Origin: Planctomycetaceae bacterium
GTDB taxonomy: Bacteria > Planctomycetota > Planctomycetia > Planctomycetales > Planctomycetaceae
DNA length: 56,978 nt
Assembly: GCA_021732845.1 (NCBI GenBank)
Contig: JAKFUF010000026.1
Span: 1 to 56,978 of the forward strand
Direction: 5' to 3'
The notes beneath the pieces were generated by a model. That model worked only from the letters and a program-made list of their open reading frames with translations, did no database searches and had not been told where the DNA came from. Positions 28,058-37,145 of this stretch are shown here, piece after piece. How positions within the stretch are numbered: position 1 is the stretch's first letter; each line of letters opens with the position of its first letter. The position numbers and the translations under genes were made by a program.

Positions 28058-28101
28058 TTGATGTTGACTACAAGCGTAGCTAATATTGACCACACGTGTA
28101 G
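28058..28101 (+). promoter_or_regulatory. Promoter and twin operator of the blaI-type gene
   Basis: TTGATG (28058-28063) and TAATAT (28081-28086) are spaced by 17 bp, a good sigma-70-type promoter. Two 20-bp dyads of the form TTGAC-YAC-NNNN-GTAG-YTAA overlap it: the first, with core CTACAAGCGTAG at 28068-28079, lies in the spacer; the second, with core CCACACGTGTAG at 28090-28101, lies just downstream of the -10. They are 22 bp apart. This layout fits autorepression by a BlaI/MecI-type dimer, whose known operators are TACA/TGTA dyads. Confidence 0.7.
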
Positions 28102-28118
28102 TTAACGGAGCAGCACCA

Positions 28119-28499
28119 ATGGCAAAGACCTTGCAGATTTCCGATGCGGAATGGGATGTCATGGAGCCGATCTGGGCGGCGGGTGCCGCGACGGCGGCGG
28201 ATGTCATCAAGCAGCTCCGCGCGACCCACGATTGGAATCACAGCACGATTCGCACATTGCTGGCGCGGCTGGTGGAGAAGAAGGCTCTCGCCTACGACGT
28301 CGACGGAGCGAAATACATCTACCGGGCGACAGTCACCCGGGATGAGTGCGTCCGAAAGGAAAGCCAGTCGTTTCTCGAGAAGGCTTTTGGCGGCAATGTC
28401 GCCGCGCTGTTGACGCACTTCGTCGAAGAAGCCTCGCTGGACCGCGAACAGATTGAAGCGCTGCGCAAGCTGCTGGCCCAGAAAAAACATCCCCAATAA
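28119..28499 (+). CDS. BlaI/MecI-family transcriptional repressor
   Basis: 126 residues from ATG 28119 (GGAG upstream). A winged-helix domain fills residues 1-75: QISDAEWDVMEPIWAAG, AADVIKQL and HSTIRTLLARLVEKKAL, with the wing in YIYRATVT; the C-terminal half (80-126) is the dimerisation helix bundle. In this family the repressor binds dyad operators and is inactivated when a partner membrane protease of the M56 family is triggered. The M56 gene lies 16 bp downstream and the predicted operators lie just upstream, so the pair is a complete regulatory unit. There is no beta-lactamase nearby; the target regulon is unknown. Confidence 0.93.
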   Translation: MAKTLQISDAEWDVMEPIWAAGAATAADVIKQLRATHDWNHSTIRTLLARLVEKKALAYDVDGAKYIYRATVTRDECVRKESQSFLEKAFGGNVAALLTHFVEEASLDREQIEALRKLLAQKKHPQ

Positions 28500-28515
28500 A
28501 TTCCGGAGAGCTGAC

Positions 28516-31500
28516 ATGTGGGCGTTACTCGATGCTGTTGGGCCATCGATCTGGCGGGCCTCCTGGCAGGGCTCGATTCTGGCAGCCCTGGTGGTGGTGT
28601 TGCTGCGGTGCTTCGGCGAGCGCCTCTCCGCCCGCTGGCGGTTTTTGATCTGGGGCGTGGTCATCGCCCGGCTCCTGTGTGTCTGCGTCCCCGGCAGTCC
28701 GTGGAGCGTGTTCAATCTGGCGGCAGCGCTGCCAGGTGGAAGTGACGCCTCCATTCAGACGCTGCAGGCTGAGAGTTCAGACGCCACACCGCGAGCCGAG
28801 GTTCGTGCAGGTATGAACCTGCCACCGGCGGTGGCCGGGAGCCCCGCCCCATTTGTCGGCACACCCGGAACATCCGCGCAGCCGCCGGTCAATGTCTCAG
28901 CCCCCTCTGCGGCGATTCCCACCGCGCCATCGCCCAGCATCAACTGGTTGTCTCCCATACTGCTGGTGCGGGCGCTGGCTGTCGTCTGGCTGGCCGGGTG
29001 CCTGTGGCTCACCCTCAAACTGGTGGTCGCCACGGTGTTGTTGCGGCAGCGTTTGACCGCATGCCGGGCAGTGGCCGACACGACGATTCTCGAACAGTTG
29101 GACACGATTCGACAGCGGATGGGACTCCGCCGAACTCCCGCAGTGCTTGTTACCCCGGAATCGATCAGTCCGTGCATTGCCGGGACATGGTGCCCGCGGA
29201 TCATTGTTCCAGAGTCCGTGGTCGCCGAACCTTCGGCGGAGCGGTTGAGCCACATCTTCGCGCATGAATTGGCCCATCTGGTACGTGGCGATCTCTGGAC
29301 GAACTGGTTGCTGTTGTCGGCTCGCGTGCTGCATTGGATGAATCCGATTGCCTGGTGGGCCGTCCGTGAGATGCAGGCCGAGCGGGAGGCCGCCTGTGAT
29401 GAACTGGCCTTCGCCGCACTTCGCGACACCGAACGCACTGCGTACGCGGCCACGATCGTGGATCTCGCTGCGAGTCTCATTCCCTCCTCCCTCGCCCCGG
29501 GATTCATTGGTCTGTTTTCCTCCAACTGCCGCCTTCAGCACCGCATTCAACGGCTGTTGCTGGGAACCTCCGTGGGGCGGTTGGGTGGTCGCTTGGCGGC
29601 GTGTCTCCTGCTGGGGATCGCTCTGCTGGGATTGACCGATGCCATGCCAGACGTACACGCCCAGGGTCCTCAAACCCCGAAAACCGTTGCCAAGGCCGAC
29701 GAGCCACAGAAGACGCACACCGTTGAGGGGCGGTGCGCCGAGTACGATCCGAAGTCCACGGGGGGGAAATCAATCGTGGGGGTGTCGATTCGCCTGTACA
29801 AGGTAGAAGGGCGGACTTCCCCTCCTGTCGAGATCGCGAGAACTGTCAGCGGAGAGGATGGCCGGTATGCGTTTCCCGGTCTGGTTCCGCCACGGATGGA
29901 GTATCAGTTCGACCGGCTGGTGTATGGAGTCTTTGGCGTGGCGGAGGGCAAGCCACTCGGCCAGAGCTTCATGTATTACGACAAAAACGACAAAGAAGTT
30001 ACGACGGTCAACATCACTCCCGACAGCGCGACGCTGGCCGGACGGGTCGTTGACCCGGCGGGACGACCGGTCGTCGGAGCCAAAGTTCTTCAACAGTTTC
30101 TCTTCGATCGTCCACTCGCCGATCTCAAGACGGCAGTGACCGACGCGGAGGGCAAATTCAAAATCGAAAACGTGGCTCACTACAAACTTCCCGACGGCAA
30201 ATCCTGGACCACGAGCTTCGCCGTCCAGCATCCCGATTTCCCAGAGACGCGGGGCGAAACCAAAACTCTTCCCGCGGATGTCGTGGTGACGCTGACGCCG
30301 GGGTGTGTCGTGACCGGGAACATCGTCGATGGTGTGACCGGCGAGCCTGCCGCCCAAGCCACGATTGGTGCCCGCCGCGTGGATGAATGGGGCGAAGCCT
30401 ATGCTGCCACCGATGCTGCCGGAAAATTCCGCCTGGTGCTGCCTGAAGGCCGGTATGACTTCCAAGTCGATGCCAAGGAGCGCGTCTGCCTGGCCGTAAC
30501 CGACCGCGAATGCCTGGCGGGGACACCTCTCGTGCTGCCGCCGTTGACACTGGCACGTGGGGGCATGATCTCGGGCCGGGTTTTGAACACAACGACGGGC
30601 AACGTGGTCACCGTTTCGGAGCGTGGCGACCCGGTCAAGATTGGGACCTATGACGCATCGCGCCCCGTGGGCAAGGCGTACTCGCCGACGCCTGTGGCTT
30701 TGGTCGATTCGTCCGGGAAATTCACATTCCGTGCTCCGGCCGGAAATAGCTATCCCTACTTTGTGAATCTCCGCGGCGACCGCATGTCGTGGGACACGCA
30801 GAAGCAGCCACCAGTCGTGGTGAAAGAAGGTGAGACGACAACCTACGACATGCTCATCACGCCCGAAGTGACGTCTGAAGAACGGCTGAAAGCGGCGAAA
30901 GCCCTCGTCGAATCGCTGCCGAAACCGCCTGCTGAGCGAACGGCCCGGATCCTTGAGGAATTCCGGAAGCTCAACCGGACCGTCGACGAAACCGAACTGT
31001 GGTGCTTGCTGATGCGGGAACTGGTGGCTGTCGGTCGCGATGCCGTGCCTCAGCTCTGTGCGGAACTCGATGCGACCACCGACAATGTCACGCTGCGGCG
31101 AGTTGCGTTCGCCCTGCGGGCGATCGGCGACCCCCGCGCCGTTCCGGCACTGATCCGCGCCATCCCCAAGACACTGCTCCCCAGCAGCAGCGATTTCGGT
31201 TTGATCGTGAACGACAAGGAATTGACCGAATTCATGCAGACCCACGACCTGGATGCCAAGGGACGTGGCACCTATTTCGATCTCGGACGGCCCGAACGCG
31301 AAATCAGCGGGGCCCTGCTGAAACTGACCGGACAAACCATGAATGACAAGGCCCTGTTCGGGTTGAGCCGCAGTGAAGACCCCCGGCGGCAGGTGCTGCA
31401 ACGTCGGCTCTATCAGCGGCAGGCGCTGCAGTGGCAGGCCTGGTGGGAAATGAACTGGCAGAAGTTCACCCAGGATCCCGCCTATCAAAAGGTCAATCTG

Positions 31501-32109
31501 ACTGTGGTCAATGAGGCACTGCCGCCCGCTCCCCAAGGTTTGGGGAAGTCCGCCAAACTACATGGCGAATGGCAGGGAGCGGTCCTCTCGCCGCCGATTG
31601 AAGAAAACCAGTACGGCTGGCATTTCTACGATCTCGATACCGGCTACCGCCCGACCTGGCCCAGCGAGATTGCGCACACTGAGACCGAAGCCACCTCAAA
31701 ACAGATTCTGGCCTGGGCGGTTGAGCAGGGCGTCGATCTGATCTGCATCACGCATCGCGAACCGGACGGCACCGAGACCTTCGTCTTGAAGGCACTCGAC
31801 ATGAAAGTCCACGAGATCTCCACCCGTGACCTGCGGAACATTGACCGGCTGATCGCTGCCGGAACTTTGCCGGAGGGCCGAGCCGTCGGTGAACTTCTCA
31901 TGCACTATGACGAAAAAGCGATGCAGTTAGTTCCCAATTGCAATGGGGCCTTTATCTTTGTCACTCGCGAAGGCAATATGGGGCTGATTGAAACGACCGA
32001 CCGCGTGACCCGCACTTCCGACCTGACCGGAATTGCAGCCGGCTCACCGATGGGCGGGGTGGGCTTCCACAAGGGCATCCGGTTCAATCTGAAGGCGATC
32101 ATCCCATAA
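28516..32109 (+). CDS. M56 (BlaR1-like) membrane metalloprotease with long C-terminal region
   Basis: 1197 residues from ATG 28516 (GGAGAG upstream). Membrane helices at about 13-30, 38-56 and 150-175 frame the M56 domain; the zinc motif HELAH is at 250-254 and EREAACDELA follows about 40 residues later. A last helix (about 355-377) is followed by an extracytoplasmic region of about 800 residues: four carboxypeptidase-regulatory-like beta domains (about 395-800, with TLAGRVVDPAGRPVVGAKV and VTGNIVDGVTGEPAAQATI), then a HEAT-like stretch (810-960) and an unassigned C-terminal part. BlaR1 has a penicillin-binding sensor at this place; here the sensor is of another kind, so the signal is unlikely to be a beta-lactam. 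Confidence 0.88.
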   Translation: MWALLDAVGPSIWRASWQGSILAALVVVLLRCFGERLSARWRFLIWGVVIARLLCVCVPGSPWSVFNLAAALPGGSDASIQTLQAESSDATPRAEVRAGMNLPPAVAGSPAPFVGTPGTSAQPPVNVSAPSAAIPTAPSPSINWLSPILLVRALAVVWLAGCLWLTLKLVVATVLLRQRLTACRAVADTTILEQLDTIRQRMGLRRTPAVLVTPESISPCIAGTWCPRIIVPESVVAEPSAERLSHIFAHELAHLVRGDLWTNWLLLSARVLHWMNPIAWWAVREMQAEREAACDELAFAALRDTERTAYAATIVDLAASLIPSSLAPGFIGLFSSNCRLQHRIQRLLLGTSVGRLGGRLAACLLLGIALLGLTDAMPDVHAQGPQTPKTVAKADEPQKTHTVEGRCAEYDPKSTGGKSIVGVSIRLYKVEGRTSPPVEIARTVSGEDGRYAFPGLVPPRMEYQFDRLVYGVFGVAEGKPLGQSFMYYDKNDKEVTTVNITPDSATLAGRVVDPAGRPVVGAKVLQQFLFDRPLADLKTAVTDAEGKFKIENVAHYKLPDGKSWTTSFAVQHPDFPETRGETKTLPADVVVTLTPGCVVTGNIVDGVTGEPAAQATIGARRVDEWGEAYAATDAAGKFRLVLPEGRYDFQVDAKERVCLAVTDRECLAGTPLVLPPLTLARGGMISGRVLNTTTGNVVTVSERGDPVKIGTYDASRPVGKAYSPTPVALVDSSGKFTFRAPAGNSYPYFVNLRGDRMSWDTQKQPPVVVKEGETTTYDMLITPEVTSEERLKAAKALVESLPKPPAERTARILEEFRKLNRTVDETELWCLLMRELVAVGRDAVPQLCAELDATTDNVTLRRVAFALRAIGDPRAVPALIRAIPKTLLPSSSDFGLIVNDKELTEFMQTHDLDAKGRGTYFDLGRPEREISGALLKLTGQTMNDKALFGLSRSEDPRRQVLQRRLYQRQALQWQAWWEMNWQKFTQDPAYQKVNLTVVNEALPPAPQGLGKSAKLHGEWQGAVLSPPIEENQYGWHFYDLDTGYRPTWPSEIAHTETEATSKQILAWAVEQGVDLICITHREPDGTETFVLKALDMKVHEISTRDLRNIDRLIAAGTLPEGRAVGELLMHYDEKAMQLVPNCNGAFIFVTREGNMGLIETTDRVTRTSDLTGIAAGSPMGGVGFHKGIRFNLKAIIP

Positions 32110-32132
32110 CATGCTGCATGTGGAGACGTGCC

Positions 32133-32649
32133 ATGCGACCCCGACTGCTGTTGCTCTCCTGCTCCGCCTTGCTGCTTGCGTGCGTCCTTGGATTTGGAAA
32201 AGAGGACGCCAAACCAGTCAAAAAGCTGACTCCGCTCGCCGTGTCCATCCTCAACAAGGCCCAGGTGTTTGAGCTGTACTCGCTCGATTTCGAGGTCAGA
32301 GACGAGAAGCCACCCGCAGGATTTCACGGCTTCAAGGTGTTGGGGAAGGTGACCATTACAGACGCTGATGTGCGGGAGAAAGTGTTGTCCGCGCTGCAGG
32401 ACGGCATCACCAAGAGCGGCGGAATGGGATCCTTCTGCTTTGATCCACGGCATGGCATTCGTGCCAAGTTCGATGATCTGACGGCGGAACTGGTGATCTG
32501 TTTTGAATGCCACCTAACTAATCGAGGTCTTCACGAATGGCAAGCGAACAGTCTTCACCACGGGCGAACCGCGGAAAATCTTTGACGAGGTCCTGAAGAA
32601 GGCCAGGGTTCCCCTTCCCAAGCCGCCACGAGAAAAGATCGTGGAATGA
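32133..32649 (+). pseudogene. Small secreted protein gene broken by a CTAA duplication
   Basis: ATG 32133 begins a signal or lipoprotein-like peptide (MRPRLLLLSCSALLLACVLG). The frame reads well to ELVICFECHL (codon at 32514) and then ends after an out-of-frame tail at 32585. The correct C-terminus (IEVFTNGKRTVFTTGEPRKI ... KIVE, stop 32647-32649) lies in another frame. The sequence at the joint is CTAACTAA (32514-32521); removing one CTAA restores C-H-L-I-E-V and a 170-residue protein. So a 4-bp tandem duplication has shifted the frame. Last gene of the blaI-M56 unit (23 bp after the M56 stop). Function unknown; similar small proteins follow planctomycete M56 genes by my recollection only. 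Confidence 0.78.
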
Positions 32650-32681
32650 TCCAAGTCGCGGCCATCGCGGCACTTCGCTTC

Positions 32682-32789
32682 CTTCGTTACCTTTTGTCCA
32701 AGCACTGAGGAAATCTGCAGCCTATTGCCAGTCTGTGGCTCAAGCGCAATGATGACTGTGACGAAAATTTGGAATAGAAGGTAACGAAG
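32682..32789. repeat. 108-bp element with inverted ends
   Basis: CTTCGTTACCTT (32682-32693) is exactly inverted as AAGGTAACGAAG (32778-32789), and similarity extends inward to TCCAA/TTGGA. It fills most of the 175-bp gap between the broken gene and the STM4013-like gene. No open frame; looks like a small palindromic mobile element. Confidence 0.55.
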
Positions 32790-32824
32790 CTATCGGGCAT
32801 CTGGAGGTTTGTCCGCAGAATCGA

Positions 32825-33709
32825 TCATTCAAAAACAAGATCGATGTAGGGCACATTCCACACCACGGGATGCGAGAGGCGGTGCCCGCCGTAACCGTCT
32901 TCACCATACGCCGTCCCGTGGTCCGAGCAGATGACCGCCATTAGCGGTGCCCGGTGCTGCATGGCGTCGACCAACCGGCCCAGGTGGCTGTCGACATATG
33001 CCAGGGCTGCGACCTGCGTTTCTACGGAGTCCTCCGTCGCTTCCGGCAGATACATGCAGTTGGGTTGGTGCAGCGCGGAGATATTCACAAACAAGAAGAC
33101 GCGCTGGCCTCGTGGCAATTCCGCAAGCCGTGCGATCGCCAGATCAACCTGACCTCGAGTCGACTCGCGCTGCGTGACGCTGAATTCGGGTCGCCAGTGG
33201 CTTTCTTGGAAATAGCCTGGCAAGACCTGTCCCAATGGTGACGCGGGATTGAAAAAGCCGACGCCCCCGATGCAAAGTGTGTGGTAGCTGCGGGCCGCGA
33301 AGCCCCGGATGATGTCTGGTTCAGAAAAGACTGCCGTCTGTGGGGTGATGGTCTCACTGCCGGGAAAGTCCACGGCGAACAACCGCGGGTGCGGACCGGG
33401 TGTGGCCGGCGTGGGCAGAAATCCGGCGAAAAACGCCTGATGAGCAGCGAACGTAAAGTTGCCCGGCGAGTGCCGCAATTCCCAACCCGAGGCAGGCAGC
33501 CACTCCGCCAGGCGCGGAGTGGTGCCACGCTGGAAAGTGAGCATCGCCACGTCGAACCGCAGCGTGTCCAGGGTCACAAACAGGACATCGTGAGTGCCCA
33601 CGCGCAATGCCGCGTCCTCAATCCGGCGCGGTTCGGACCGCGGCCCGCCCGTTTGCACGGCGGGCGTGGCTCGCGGGGCGGTCGGTCGAGGTTCAGTCCC
33701 ACCAGGCAT
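32825..33709 (-). CDS. STM4013/SEN3800-type hydrolase (alkaline phosphatase/sulfatase fold)
   Basis: 294 residues from ATG 33709, which overlaps the end of the glycosyltransferase gene by 17 bp. [15 protein letters not shown] carries the first metal-binding Asp; [19 protein letters not shown] is the nucleophile region with a Thr; [11 protein letters not shown] and [18 protein letters not shown] supply the later metal ligands of the alkaline phosphatase superfamily. The layout matches the STM4013/SEN3800 hydrolase family, which usually sits in a cluster with two radical SAM proteins (STM4011/4012) and STM4014. None of those is here, so it is an orphan member, or a related sulfatase. No signal peptide. 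Earlier in-frame starts would lie wholly inside the upstream gene. Confidence 0.78.
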   Translation of the reverse strand: MPGGTEPRPTAPRATPAVQTGGPRSEPRRIEDAALRVGTHDVLFVTLDTLRFDVAMLTFQRGTTPRLAEWLPASGWELRHSPGNFTFAAHQAFFAGFLPTPATPGPHPRLFAVDFPGSETITPQTAVFSEPDIIRGFAARSYHTLCIGGVGFFNPASPLGQVLPGYFQESHWRPEFSVTQRESTRGQVDLAIARLAELPRGQRVFLFVNISALHQPNCMYLPEATEDSVETQVAALAYVDSHLGRLVDAMQHRAPLMAVICSDHGTAYGEDGYGGHRLSHPVVWNVPYIDLVFE

Positions 33710-34571
33710 AACGGACGATGCACCACAGGGCTTTGAAGCCGTCACGCCAACTGATTTTTTTACCCTGCTCGTAGGTCCGGCCCGAATAGCTGATCGACAC
33801 TTCGTAGATCCGCCAGTGGCGACGGGCCAGTTTGGCGGTGATCTCGGGTTCGAAGCCAAACCGGTTCTGCCGCAGCCGCGGAGCAACTTCGTCGAGCACC
33901 TTCCTCGAAAACAGCTTGTAGCAGGTCTCCATGTCGGTGAGATTGAGGTTGGTGAAGCTGTTGGACAGCATCGTCAGGAACTGGTTGCCAAGGTAGTGCC
34001 ACCAGTACAGCACGCGGTGCGGTCCGTTGCCAAGAAACCGCGAGCCGAACACCACGTCAGCGTTGTCTTCCACAATCGGCTGCAACAGCCGGGGATACTC
34101 GGCCGGGTCGTACTCGAGGTCGGCGTCCTGAACGATGACAATGTCGCCGCGGACCGCCTTGAACCCCGTCCGCAGGCCGGCGCCCTTTCCCTGATTCTTC
34201 GTGTGATAAATCACGTCGATCTGGTTCATCGGATCGGTGTGGCCTTCCTGCTCCAACTGTTTGAGCAGTTCCAGCGTGCCGTCCTTGCTGCAGTCGTCCA
34301 CCAGAATGATCTGCTTGCGCATCGGCACCGCACGGACGCGGTTCACCAGTTGCATCAGTGTGGGCCGTTCGTTGTAGACCGGAATCACGACCGACAGCAA
34401 GAAAGTATCGGGAACCGCGTAGATCCCCAACTGCCGACAGGGCCCTTCGCCCAGGGTCCGGCGAAAGGAGTCGAACCAGGGCTGAGTATACGGCGTTTCG
34501 AGTTCTTCCATCGGCGGATTCCGTTCGACCGTTGACGTTTCAGATTCGGCGGGACTGGTGGACGTGTGCAT
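33693..34571 (-). CDS. Family 2 glycosyltransferase, DPM1-like
   Basis: 292 residues. The GT-A core begins at about 58 with [57 protein letters not shown] (DAD metal motif) and VVFGSRFLG follow, and DMETCYKLF is the acceptor-side motif of dolichol/undecaprenyl-phosphate hexose synthases. There is no C-terminal membrane domain, so it resembles the soluble DPM1 type that loads a sugar on a polyprenyl phosphate at the inner face of the membrane. Translationally coupled to the downstream hydrolase gene by a 17-bp overlap. Confidence 0.9.
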   Translation of the reverse strand: MHTSTSPAESETSTVERNPPMEELETPYTQPWFDSFRRTLGEGPCRQLGIYAVPDTFLLSVVIPVYNERPTLMQLVNRVRAVPMRKQIILVDDCSKDGTLELLKQLEQEGHTDPMNQIDVIYHTKNQGKGAGLRTGFKAVRGDIVIVQDADLEYDPAEYPRLLQPIVEDNADVVFGSRFLGNGPHRVLYWWHYLGNQFLTMLSNSFTNLNLTDMETCYKLFSRKVLDEVAPRLRQNRFGFEPEITAKLARRHWRIYEVSISYSGRTYEQGKKISWRDGFKALWCIVRYAWWD

Positions 34572-34693
34572 TCGGTCGTCATATGGTGGGTTTCAGAACC
34601 ACGTCGTGTCGCCCAACGATTGGTTGCGAAACCGCCGACTCTTCATCTGGCCCGGTGCTTCCGGGCAACATTTCCCAGGCCCGGAAAAGTATA

Positions 34694-34725
34694 CAGCGTC
34701 CCTGTGCAGGGGCACAGGGACGCTG
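34694..34725 (-). terminator. Perfect 14-bp hairpin after the DUF309 gene
   Basis: CAGCGTCCCTGTGC (34694-34707) and its exact inverse (34712-34725) are separated by only 4 bases. On the minus strand it is followed by TATACTTTTCC, so it can serve as terminator for the DUF309 gene that ends at 34763. It could also be a dispersed palindromic repeat. Confidence 0.6.
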
Positions 34726-34762
34726 GAGGGGATCAAAGTCGCTCCGAGCCGCAGGATTCGGC

Positions 34763-35329
34763 CTAGTAGGACAACGGCATCGGATGCGGCTGAATCAGGA
34801 ACGGGAAGACACGAGTGGCCTTGCCGGGCGTGTACGGGTTCTTGTAGAGGAGTTGGGCCGCGCGGTCGGCGGCGTACTGCAGGTGAGTGAACTCCAAGCC
34901 ACAGAAGAAATCACTGCCGGCTTCGGCGGCGACATCGGCGAAGACTTCACCGGCTGAGGCCGCGTGGCGACGGACGCCGTGCAGGCTGTTTTCACGCACC
35001 TTCACGCCCGCTGCGGAGAGCTTGATCAGCCCTTTCAGGAACCGGCCGACGGTCGTGTCCGCACCGGTGGAGCGCCACAGGCGTTCCCATTCTTCGTGAG
35101 CTTCCCAGTAGTAACCCAGGTTGAACAGGTCGATGGCCCACAGATAAGTCCGGTTCTCGGCCCACGATTCGGCATCGAGGGCCTGCGGTGGCGGTTGTTT
35201 GCGGCTGTGGCTGTGCCCGCGGGGATCACGTATGGGATGCGGGGAACCTGCTCCCGGCACATACGTATATTTGGGCAGTTCAGCAGAGGGCAGCAACCGG
35301 ACCACTTCTTCTTGGTCAGCCTGGATCAT
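34763..35329 (-). CDS. DUF309 domain protein
   Basis: 188 residues from ATG 35329, which has GGGAGA about ten bases upstream; the open frame extends a further 44 codons but without a ribosome site. The DUF309 helical core is at about 70-150: [19 protein letters not shown] (the conserved H-E-x-x-E), [17 protein letters not shown] and the [16 protein letters not shown] region. DUF309 proteins are small all-helical proteins of unknown function found across bacteria. The N-terminal 60 residues are low-complexity (Pro, His). Monocistronic, with a strong hairpin downstream. Confidence 0.85.
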   Translation of the reverse strand: MIQADQEEVVRLLPSAELPKYTYVPGAGSPHPIRDPRGHSHSRKQPPPQALDAESWAENRTYLWAIDLFNLGYYWEAHEEWERLWRSTGADTTVGRFLKGLIKLSAAGVKVRENSLHGVRRHAASAGEVFADVAAEAGSDFFCGLEFTHLQYAADRAAQLLYKNPYTPGKATRVFPFLIQPHPMPLSY

Positions 35330-35840
35330 CCGTTTCTTCTCCCATTCTGCGATAGACGCCAATGGCAGGCGGTGCGGTGAGTCGAAGCGGCAGGTCCGTT
35401 TAACGCTTCTGACGGCGGATAATCCGCCCCGCGCCTGAGCCACCATTTGGCGAAGGTGCAAAACATCAACACAGTCGGTGAAACTCCGCGAACCTGTCCG
35501 TGGCCCGCGCGGTCACCAGACTGTGCGCTGACGACTGCGGATAGACTACCGAATTCTAGGCTGAAGGGGGGAGAGGAAACAGGCGTTCTTATCGCTTTTT
35601 CATCAAAGTTGCGCCCATTCCCTTCAACTTCCTTCGCCCATCGAACGAGTTTTCCCCGTCCGCACATTCGGACCCGTCTTCAGACGGGCAAAATTGAACA
35701 CTCCTCAATGCAAACAGCCCGGCTCAAGAGCCAGGCTGCGTGTATTATGGGGGGCGAGCGCTCCCCATAGTCGGATTCTAACAAAGTGAATCTGAACTTC
35801 CAAAGAATTCTTTGGAATTTTTCCGCCAGATGGGAAGTGT
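35330..35840. other. Intergenic region upstream of DUF309 gene
   Basis: 511 bp between the EF-hand gene end and the DUF309 start. It holds a terminator-like hairpin (35715-35738) and a perfect 16-bp palindrome CCAAAGAATTCTTTGG (35800-35815) 25 bases beyond the EF-hand stop. The short open frames present have no family features. The DUF309 promoter should lie here; no clear boxes seen. Confidence 0.5.
35715..35738 (-). terminator. Terminator-like hairpin after the EF-hand gene
   Basis: CAGCCCGGCTC and GAGCCAGGCTG pair over 11 bp with one mismatch and an AA loop; on the minus strand it is followed by TTTGCATT. It lies about 100 bases past the EF-hand stop codon. Confidence 0.6.
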
Positions 35841-37058
35841 TTATTCCATCTTCGGACGACCCGCCTCGCGTCCGCCGGGGCGGCCTGTACCGCCCTCGCG
35901 ATCGCCAAACAGTTCCCGTGGCTCAAGCTCGCCATCTTTGTTCTTGTCGAGTTCGTCGAAGACTTCGCCCGCCTTCAGCATCTCTTCCTTCGACAGCCGA
36001 CCGTCCTTATTTCGGTCCAGGTGGCTCAGCAGGCTGTTGGGCGGAAAACCGGGATTCATCCCGTCCGGTCGGCCTGGCTGGCCCGCCATGCCGGGGCGTC
36101 CACCTTCCGGTCGGCCGTCTGGCCGCAGGTCGCGTGCCGCCTTCACGAACTCGTCTTTGGTCAGCTCATCTTTGCCCGCCTTCTTGAACACCAGTTCGGC
36201 GAGCCGCTTGCCGCGTTCGGGCGCTTCAGCCAGAGTCAGCTTCCCGTCGCCGTTGGCGTCCATTCGCGAAAACATCTCCTCTGCGTTCGGCATCTGCTCA
36301 AGCATGCCGGGACGTCCCCCCTGACCAGGCTTGGCTCCGGGTTTGTCTGCCCCGGGTCGCTGCGCTCCAGCGGCAGCCACAAATTCATCCTTTGTGAGTT
36401 CGTCTTTCCCGGCCTTTTTGAACACCGGCTCCATCCGCTCCCGTGCCCCCTCCGGGACTTCACTCTTGGAGATCTTGCCGTCGCCGTTGGCGTCGATCCG
36501 CGCGAAAATCTGTTCCGGGTTGAAGTCGCCGCCGTCTGGCCCCTTGCCGCCACCGGCTCCGGGCCGCATCTGTTGTGCAGCTTTCAGCTCTTCCCGCGTC
36601 AAGGAGTCCTTTCCCAACCGCTTGAACAGTGGCTCAAGCCGCTCGCGCGCCATCGGGGGCATTTCCGACAACGTCAGTTTGCCGTCGCCGTTGGAGTCGA
36701 GGCGATTGAACATCTCCTCACCGAACTGTCCCCCTCCACCCCCGCCAGCACCTGCTCCACCGGGATTGGCCGCGGGCCGCACCTCATCGGCTTTGAACCC
36801 CGCGGCGAATTCCGCCGACGTCAGGCTGCCGTTTTTGTCCTTGTCCCCGCTTCGAACCAAGTGTTCGAAAAACCGCCGCTTGTCGTCGGGAACTTCATCC
36901 TTTGTCAGTTCGCCGTCCTTGTTCTTGTCGAGTTCGGCAAACAGGGTCTCTGGCGACTTGCCCCCAGGAGTGTCTTCGGCAGCGACAAATCGGCCGGTCA
37001 GCGTGAGAGCAACCGCGGCACCCAGTGCCGCGCGACGGAAGAGATTTTCAAAGTGCAT
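35841..37058 (-). CDS. Secreted multi-EF-hand protein
   Basis: 405 residues from ATG 37058 (GAGG upstream), which opens a signal peptide (MHFENLFRRAALGAAVALTL, cleaved after VAA). Seven canonical 12-residue calcium loops can be read: DKNKDGELTKDE, DKDKNGSLTSAE, DSNGDGKLTLSE, DANGDGKISKSE, DANGDGKLTLAE, DRNKDGRLSKEE and DKNKDGELEPRE. Between several of them stand degenerate half-loops of the form K-x-G-K-D-x-L-T-x-x-E (three copies), which lack the first Asp ligands, so the protein alternates binding and non-binding hands. Linkers are rich in Gly and Pro. Likely a calcium-binding periplasmic or surface protein. The C-terminus is Gly/Arg-rich. Confidence 0.92.
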   Translation of the reverse strand: MHFENLFRRAALGAAVALTLTGRFVAAEDTPGGKSPETLFAELDKNKDGELTKDEVPDDKRRFFEHLVRSGDKDKNGSLTSAEFAAGFKADEVRPAANPGGAGAGGGGGGQFGEEMFNRLDSNGDGKLTLSEMPPMARERLEPLFKRLGKDSLTREELKAAQQMRPGAGGGKGPDGGDFNPEQIFARIDANGDGKISKSEVPEGARERMEPVFKKAGKDELTKDEFVAAAGAQRPGADKPGAKPGQGGRPGMLEQMPNAEEMFSRMDANGDGKLTLAEAPERGKRLAELVFKKAGKDELTKDEFVKAARDLRPDGRPEGGRPGMAGQPGRPDGMNPGFPPNSLLSHLDRNKDGRLSKEEMLKAGEVFDELDKNKDGELEPRELFGDREGGTGRPGGREAGRPKME

Positions 37059-37145
37059 CAGAACCTCGACAGTGGGGGCTGTGGCGAAACCATTCTCATT
37101 CAACACCGTGGCACGCGGCTTGTGTCGAAAGTTTCTGGAAACGGC

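Noticed and set aside
29770-31536. A 588-codon minus-strand open frame opposite the M56 protease gene
   Set aside because: Antisense shadow; composition rich in Arg, His and Gln, no family feature.
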